The notes beneath the pieces were generated by a model, which was not told the DNA's origin, did not search any database, and saw nothing but the letters and a program-made list of their open reading frames with translations. The translations under genes were made by a program, and so were the position numbers. From positions 1 to 10,181 of the forward strand of contig CANRBO010000036.1 of the NCBI GenBank assembly GCA_947628885.1: a DNA stretch of 10,181 nt, in the 5' to 3' direction. This DNA comes from an uncultured Clostridia bacterium (GTDB taxonomy: Bacteria; Bacillota; Clostridia; TANB77; CAG-508). Within the stretch, counting starts at the first letter, position 1. Each line of letters opens with the position of its first letter. Positions 7,504 through 10,181 of the stretch are shown here, in pieces.

Positions 7504-7532
7504 ATTTTAACACTTTTTAAGTTTAAAGTCAA
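7504..7532 (-). promoter_or_regulatory. Strong sigma-A promoter for rpoZ
   Basis: Minus-strand -35 TTGACT (7527-7532, 5 of 6) and -10 TAAAAT (7504-7509, 5 of 6) are separated by exactly 17 bp. Transcription would start near 7497, giving a leader of about 25 nt that holds the AAGGAGG ribosome binding site of rpoZ. This is the best -35/-10 pair in the window. Confidence 0.75.
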
Positions 7533-7642
7533 ATACTTCCATATAATTTTTATTTTGTTTTCTATATTTATTTGTATCATACAATTAGTTAGCTTTTAAA
7601 TAATTTTATTACATAAAATTATGTTAATCTATACTTAATAGC
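7533..7642. other. AT-rich intergenic spacer between the repeat-rich membrane protein and the rpoZ promoter
   Basis: This 110-bp stretch holds no credible ORF. On the minus strand it has two overlapping AT-only hairpins: ACATAA/TTATGT, and AATTTTA/TAAAATT with a 5-nt loop. They could form a weak or alternating structure after the upstream gene. There is no GC-rich stem followed by a T run, so I do not call a terminator. Confidence 0.5.
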
Positions 7643-8848
7643 TTAACTTCTAGCTTTTTTCTTCTTTATAGATATTACAAAAATTTTTATTAAATAATAC
7701 AATATAAATATCCCAATAATAGCTGCAGATACAAATTTTATGTATTTATTTTGTCTATTCACTAAATCTAAAAGGCAAATAGTTGATGCACCAATTGCTA
7801 ACATTTCCACCCCATGAAGTCCAAGGCTTCCACTATCTTTTTTGTATGCAATTTCAAAAATCACAATCGATGCAATAGCTTCCACTAAAATTAGCACTTT
7901 TAGACTAACTAAATATGGAATATTGCTCACTTGAAATCTCGCAACATTAAGTATAATAAAATAAATTTGAATTAATATAAATATTATTGTATTTTTCAAT
8001 ATTTCTTTGTATTTTGCCTGTCTTTTACCTTTCGAGCTGTTAGATTTTTTGTTATTTTTTATTTCATTTTTTATAGCATCTAATTCCTCGTACTTTAATG
8101 ATTTTAAATCTATTGGTGTATTATTAGAATTTATTAAATCTTTATCATTTAATTCTTCAGCGATTTCTAAATCATCATTTATATTTTCAATTTGAGCTAT
8201 AAGATTTTCTTGTTCTATTATTTCTTTATCAGCTATTTCTTGCTCTTTTGGGTTGATTACTATTGTGGCATGTTGATTTGTACTTACTCTATTATCTTTT
8301 ACATTTTCATTTATATTTGTTTCTACAACTTTTTCAGTTTTTTTAGCTACTTTTACATTTTTCTTTACGCTTGTTTTGGCTGTCTTCGTACTACCTGTCT
8401 TTGTAGTTGCTCTTTTAGTTTTTGGGCTTGCTTTGGTTTCTTCTTCATTTTTCTTTACGCTTGTTTTGGCTGTCTTCGTACTACCTGTCTTTGTAGTTGC
8501 TCCTTCATTTTCTAGGTTCGCTTTGGTTTCTTCTTCGTTTTTGTTTGTTCTTGTTTCTGCAATATTAACACTAGCTTTGACAGATTTCGTACTTGTCTTG
8601 TTTCTGTTTTTAGTTACTTTTGTACTTGATTTAGCACTGGTTTTAGTTGCCTTTGTACTTGATTTGGCACTAGTTTTAGTTGCTTTTGTACCAGCCCTAG
8701 TAGTCTTAGCATTTTTGTTTTCACTTATCTCTGTAGACTTTTGACTTGCTTCATCAACTTTTACATCTTCATTTGTAATCGTTTCTGTGGTATTAACACT
8801 ATCATTTTTTTTAACCGTGCTTTTCTTGTTTGTTGTTTCTTTTTCCAT
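7643..8848 (-). CDS. Lys/Thr-repeat protein with four C-terminal membrane segments, unknown function
   Basis: I do not recognise this 401-aa protein. It has four parts. Residues 1-190 are low-complexity and rich in Lys, Thr, Ser and Ala, with two tandem repeats: an 11-residue TKATKTSAKSS unit (54-64, 65-75, with a degenerate third) and a 30-residue unit (104-133, 134-163) containing TKTGSTKTAKTSVKK. Residues about 195-265 are acidic and helical, possibly coiled coil. Residues 266-283 are basic. Four membrane segments follow (about 284-304, 311-335, 341-362, 370-394), then a basic end (KKKKARS). The basic part resembles histone H1-like tails in composition only. Topology suggests the N-terminal part is cytoplasmic, where it could bind nucleic acid or acidic lipid; this is inference. 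The ATG at 8846-8848 lacks a nearby ribosome binding site. Position suggests co-transcription with rsmE. No catalytic motif is visible. Confidence 0.8.
   Translation of the reverse strand: MEKETTNKKSTVKKNDSVNTTETITNEDVKVDEASQKSTEISENKNAKTTRAGTKATKTSAKSSTKATKTSAKSSTKVTKNRNKTSTKSVKASVNIAETRTNKNEEETKANLENEGATTKTGSTKTAKTSVKKNEEETKASPKTKRATTKTGSTKTAKTSVKKNVKVAKKTEKVVETNINENVKDNRVSTNQHATIVINPKEQEIADKEIIEQENLIAQIENINDDLEIAEELNDKDLINSNNTPIDLKSLKYEELDAIKNEIKNNKKSNSSKGKRQAKYKEILKNTIIFILIQIYFIILNVARFQVSNIPYLVSLKVLILVEAIASIVIFEIAYKKDSGSLGLHGVEMLAIGASTICLLDLVNRQNKYIKFVSAAIIGIFILYYLIKIFVISIKKKKARS
8360..8539 (-). repeat. 90-bp tandem repeat (two copies) in the Lys/Thr-rich gene
   Basis: Two adjacent 90-bp copies (8360-8449, 8450-8539) encode residues 134-163 and 104-133. 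A 57-bp stretch is identical between them (8356-8412 and 8446-8502), including synonymous positions, while the rest has diverged (NLENEGA versus SPKTKRA). This points to recent duplication or ongoing gene conversion, always in frame. Confidence 0.9.
8591..8689 (-). repeat. 33-bp tandem repeat in the Lys/Thr-rich gene
   Basis: Two near-identical 33-bp units (8657-8689, 8624-8656) encode TKATKTSAKSS twice; a third diverged unit (8591-8623) encodes TKVTKNRNKTS. The unit differs from the 90-bp repeat further along the gene, so two independent repeat expansions affect the same coding region. Confidence 0.85.
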
Positions 8849-8860
8849 TTCAACATTTAT

Positions 8861-8880
8861 GTTAGCAATAAATTGCTAGC
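8861..8880 (-). promoter_or_regulatory. Hairpin between the ribosome binding site and the start of the Lys/Thr-rich gene
   Basis: The inverted repeat GCTAGCAA/TTGCTAAC (minus strand; one mismatch) with a 4-nt loop lies between AGGAGG (8885-8890) and the ATG at 8846-8848. Folding would bring the ribosome binding site closer to the start, from 36 nt to an effective distance of about 16 nt. It could also modulate initiation. Confidence 0.5.
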
Positions 8881-8882
8881 AT
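8862..8882 (-). CDS. Possible six-residue leader peptide (MLAIYC) upstream of the Lys/Thr-rich gene
   Basis: The best ribosome binding site ahead of the membrane protein (AAAGGAGG) is followed after 2 nt by an ATG that opens a six-codon frame, MLAIYC, ending at TAA 8862-8864. The main ATG lies 13 nt further on. Ribosomes terminating here could reinitiate at the main start. The 2-nt spacing is shorter than ideal, so the peptide may not be made; it might be chance. Confidence 0.3.
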   Translation of the reverse strand: MLAIYC

Positions 8883-8903
8883 TTCCTCCTTTTTAATTAT
8901 ATA

Positions 8904-9656
8904 CTAAACATCATATTCATACATAATCATACTAAGCATTGCCAATGAAGCCGTTTCTGTTCTTAATATTCTCTTGCCAAGGCTAACTATTTTAGCTCCT
9001 TCATCTGAAAGGAGCTTTGCTTCTTTTTCATCTATTCCACCCTCTGGACCAATAACAATTGCTATCTTACAGTCTTTATTCTCTTTATTAGAAAATTTGG
9101 TTCTATTTTCTTGCAGAATTTGCTTTAACGTTATCTTATCTTCATTTTCATACGCAACTATCATACAATCAAAATCTTTTATACTTTTTGCTACATCTTC
9201 TATACTTTTTAATCTGCATATTTGAGGAATTATGTTTCGCTTGCTTTGTTTAGCTGCCGCTTCTGATATAGCTTGCCATCTTTGTATTTTTTTATCTTCG
9301 TCTTTCAATTTAGCAATACAATTTTTCATGTTTACTGGTATTATTTCATATATTCCTAATTCAACAGCCTTTTGAATAATATATTCCATTTTATCTGATT
9401 TAGGTAGTCCTTGGAACAATGTGATTTTAATATTAGGTTCTGTTGTTTCAACCTCATTTAATAAGATACAATCAACTTCTTCCTTACTTATATGACTTAT
9501 TTCAGCCAAATATTTTATAGCTGTATCTTTATTATTTATGTATATTTTTTCTTTTTCTGTCATTCTAAGAACAAAACCTATATGCTTCGCATCTTGTCCA
9601 ATTATTTTCACATTTTTATCTTTTATCTGATTATTATCTACAAAAAAATTATACAT
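8904..9656 (-). CDS. rsmE: 16S rRNA (uracil(1498)-N(3))-methyltransferase RsmE
   Basis: RsmE methylates N3 of U1498 in 16S rRNA using S-adenosylmethionine, acting on the 30S subunit in the cytoplasm. The 250-aa protein starts with the family's typical N-terminus MYNFFVDNNQI and a PUA-like RNA-binding domain (about 1-75). A SPOUT (trefoil-knot) methyltransferase domain follows (about 76-250), with FQGLPKSDKMEYIIQKAVEL (81-100), EAAAKQSKR (132-140), the SAM-binding GPEGG (203-207) and the knot motif LGKRILRTETASL (227-239). Length is normal. I start at ATG 9654-9656 rather than the longer frame from 9692. The family begins here, and the ATG follows the upstream stop as TAA-A-ATG with only a weak GGGG upstream, the pattern of translational coupling to the prepilin-like gene. 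Confidence 0.96.
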   Translation of the reverse strand: MYNFFVDNNQIKDKNVKIIGQDAKHIGFVLRMTEKEKIYINNKDTAIKYLAEISHISKEEVDCILLNEVETTEPNIKITLFQGLPKSDKMEYIIQKAVELGIYEIIPVNMKNCIAKLKDEDKKIQRWQAISEAAAKQSKRNIIPQICRLKSIEDVAKSIKDFDCMIVAYENEDKITLKQILQENRTKFSNKENKDCKIAIVIGPEGGIDEKEAKLLSDEGAKIVSLGKRILRTETASLAMLSMIMYEYDV

Positions 9657-9657
9657 T

Positions 9658-9879
9658 TTATGATAAACCCCAGTCTTCTTCATATCTATCAATTACATTA
9701 TCCATTTTATCTTTTTCGTCTTGCACCATTTCTTCTTGATAATCAGTTTCATTAATTATCTCTTTCATTGCTTCAGAGTTATTGACAGTTATCTGTCTAA
9801 TAGAAACTGCTGTTATGATTGATAAAACAACTATTGTTAGTGCTAATGCAATCATTGTTATTCCTCTTTCGTCTTTCAT
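9658..9879 (-). CDS. Small prepilin-like membrane protein (type IV pilin-type N-terminus)
   Basis: This is a 73-aa protein of unknown role. It has a short charged leader ending in Gly (MKDERG, 1-6), then ITMIALALTIVVLSIITAVS (7-26), one hydrophobic helix as in class III (prepilin peptidase) signal sequences, and a very acidic hydrophilic tail (about 35-73). After the presumed cleavage at Gly6, position +5 is Ala and not the usual Glu, so it may be a minor or degenerate pilin or pseudopilin, or a simple single-span protein. It is short compared with major pilins (about 120-160 aa). The ATG at 9877-9879 has AAGGA 6 nt upstream; the in-frame GTG at 9897 has no site. It is the first gene after a good promoter, and its stop is 1 nt before rsmE. 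No other pilus gene is in the window. Confidence 0.72.
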   Translation of the reverse strand: MKDERGITMIALALTIVVLSIITAVSIRQITVNNSEAMKEIINETDYQEEMVQDEKDKMDNVIDRYEEDWGLS

Positions 9880-9917
9880 AAATTTTCCTTCTTTCACTTT
9901 TTATAAAATTTAATGCC

Positions 9918-9946
9918 ATTATATCATTTACAATAAGTTCCGGCAA
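9918..9946 (-). promoter_or_regulatory. Sigma-A promoter for the prepilin-like gene, rsmE and the Lys/Thr-rich gene
   Basis: A perfect -10 TATAAT (9918-9923) and -35 TTGCCG (9941-9946, 4 of 6) are separated by 17 bp on the minus strand. It lies between the tRNA terminator and the first ATG, giving a leader of about 30 nt with the ribosome binding site. No other promoter or terminator is apparent before the end of the Lys/Thr-rich gene. Confidence 0.65.
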
Positions 9947-9980
9947 GTATCTTACTAATATTTTTTAGATGTTTTTAGAT

Positions 9981-10020
9981 AAAATAAAAAAAAGACTTAA
10001 ACAGAATCACTGCAAGTCTT
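9981..10020 (-). terminator. Rho-independent terminator of the tRNA unit
   Basis: On the minus strand the stem AAGACTT (10014-10020) pairs with AAGTCTT (9992-9998), with an inner CAG/CTG pairing and a small loop, followed by TTTTTTATTTT. It lies 8 bp after the encoded CCA of tRNA-Phe, so it should end the tRNA transcript. Confidence 0.8.
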
Positions 10021-10028
10021 AATTTACT

Positions 10029-10104
<76 letters not shown>

Positions 10105-10119
10105 TTATAAATAAAAAAA

Positions 10120-10181
10120 TGGCGACCCGAAACGGGCTCGAACCGTCGACCTCTAGCGTGACAGGCTAGCGTTCTAACCAA
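10120..10181 (-). tRNA. tRNA-Asp (anticodon GTC), 5' end cut by window edge
   Basis: The last 62 nt of a tRNA are present, with encoded CCA (10120-10122) and discriminator G. The anticodon loop is CTGTCAC (GTC), the T loop is TTCGAGC and the 3' acceptor strand is TCGGGTC. About 15 nt of the 5' end (acceptor strand and start of the D arm) lie outside the window. Asp followed by Phe is a common order in Bacillota tRNA clusters, so more tRNAs may lie upstream. Confidence 0.95.

Noticed and set aside
7560..7642. Terminator after the Lys/Thr-rich gene
   Set aside because: The only hairpins are AT-only and overlapping, without a following T run; the evidence is too weak for a terminator call.
8356..8540. 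Possible CRISPR-like or satellite repeat
   Set aside because: The repeats are contiguous 90-bp coding units, in frame, with no spacers.
8376..8744. Plus-strand open frame with hydrophobic, repeated Val/Leu/Phe sequence
   Set aside because: It is the antisense of the Lys/Thr repeat region of the minus-strand gene; its repeats mirror that coding repeat, and it has no ribosome binding site.

Overview
The window looks like chromosomal core sequence from a very AT-rich, low-GC Gram-positive anaerobe. A member of the Clostridia (Bacillota), possibly an uncultured gut lineage, fits best. The reasons are strong A/T codon bias, AGGAGG-type ribosome binding sites, tRNA genes with encoded CCA ends, a class A PBP ending in a PASTA domain, a DUF1189-type membrane protein next to ftsH, and a small prepilin-like protein. 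The exact taxon cannot be read from the sequence. All supported genes lie on the minus strand, so transcription runs from high to low coordinates.

Region by region, in transcription order. (1) 10029-10181: a tRNA-Asp (cut by the window edge) and a complete tRNA-Phe, ended by a hairpin terminator. (2) 9879-7643: a good sigma-A promoter drives a 73-aa prepilin-like protein, then rsmE (16S rRNA m3U1498 methyltransferase, whose ATG lies one base after the previous stop), then a 401-aa Lys/Thr-repeat protein with four C-terminal membrane segments and no recognised family. The last gene is preceded by a hairpin and a six-residue upstream ORF that holds the only good ribosome binding site. (3) 7532-6574: a near-consensus promoter, rpoZ (RNA polymerase omega), a cytidylate-kinase-like P-loop kinase, and a clear intrinsic terminator. 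(4) 6566-5801: a possible promoter, a 21-bp tandem repeat, and a compact dprA broken by one extra base at about 5906. (5) 5797-1: a probable promoter, then a tight run of pbpA/ponA-like PBP, cysS, a DUF1189 membrane protein and the start of ftsH, which leaves the window at position 1.

Functionally this is translation and RNA machinery (tRNAs, RsmE, CysRS, omega), nucleotide metabolism, DNA processing (DprA), and cell-envelope construction and quality control (PBP, DUF1189, FtsH). I see no phage, IS, CRISPR, toxin-antitoxin or defence cassette. The parts most worth a second look are the repeat-rich membrane protein and its odd leader, the dprA frameshift and unusual start region, and the prepilin-like gene coupled to rsmE.
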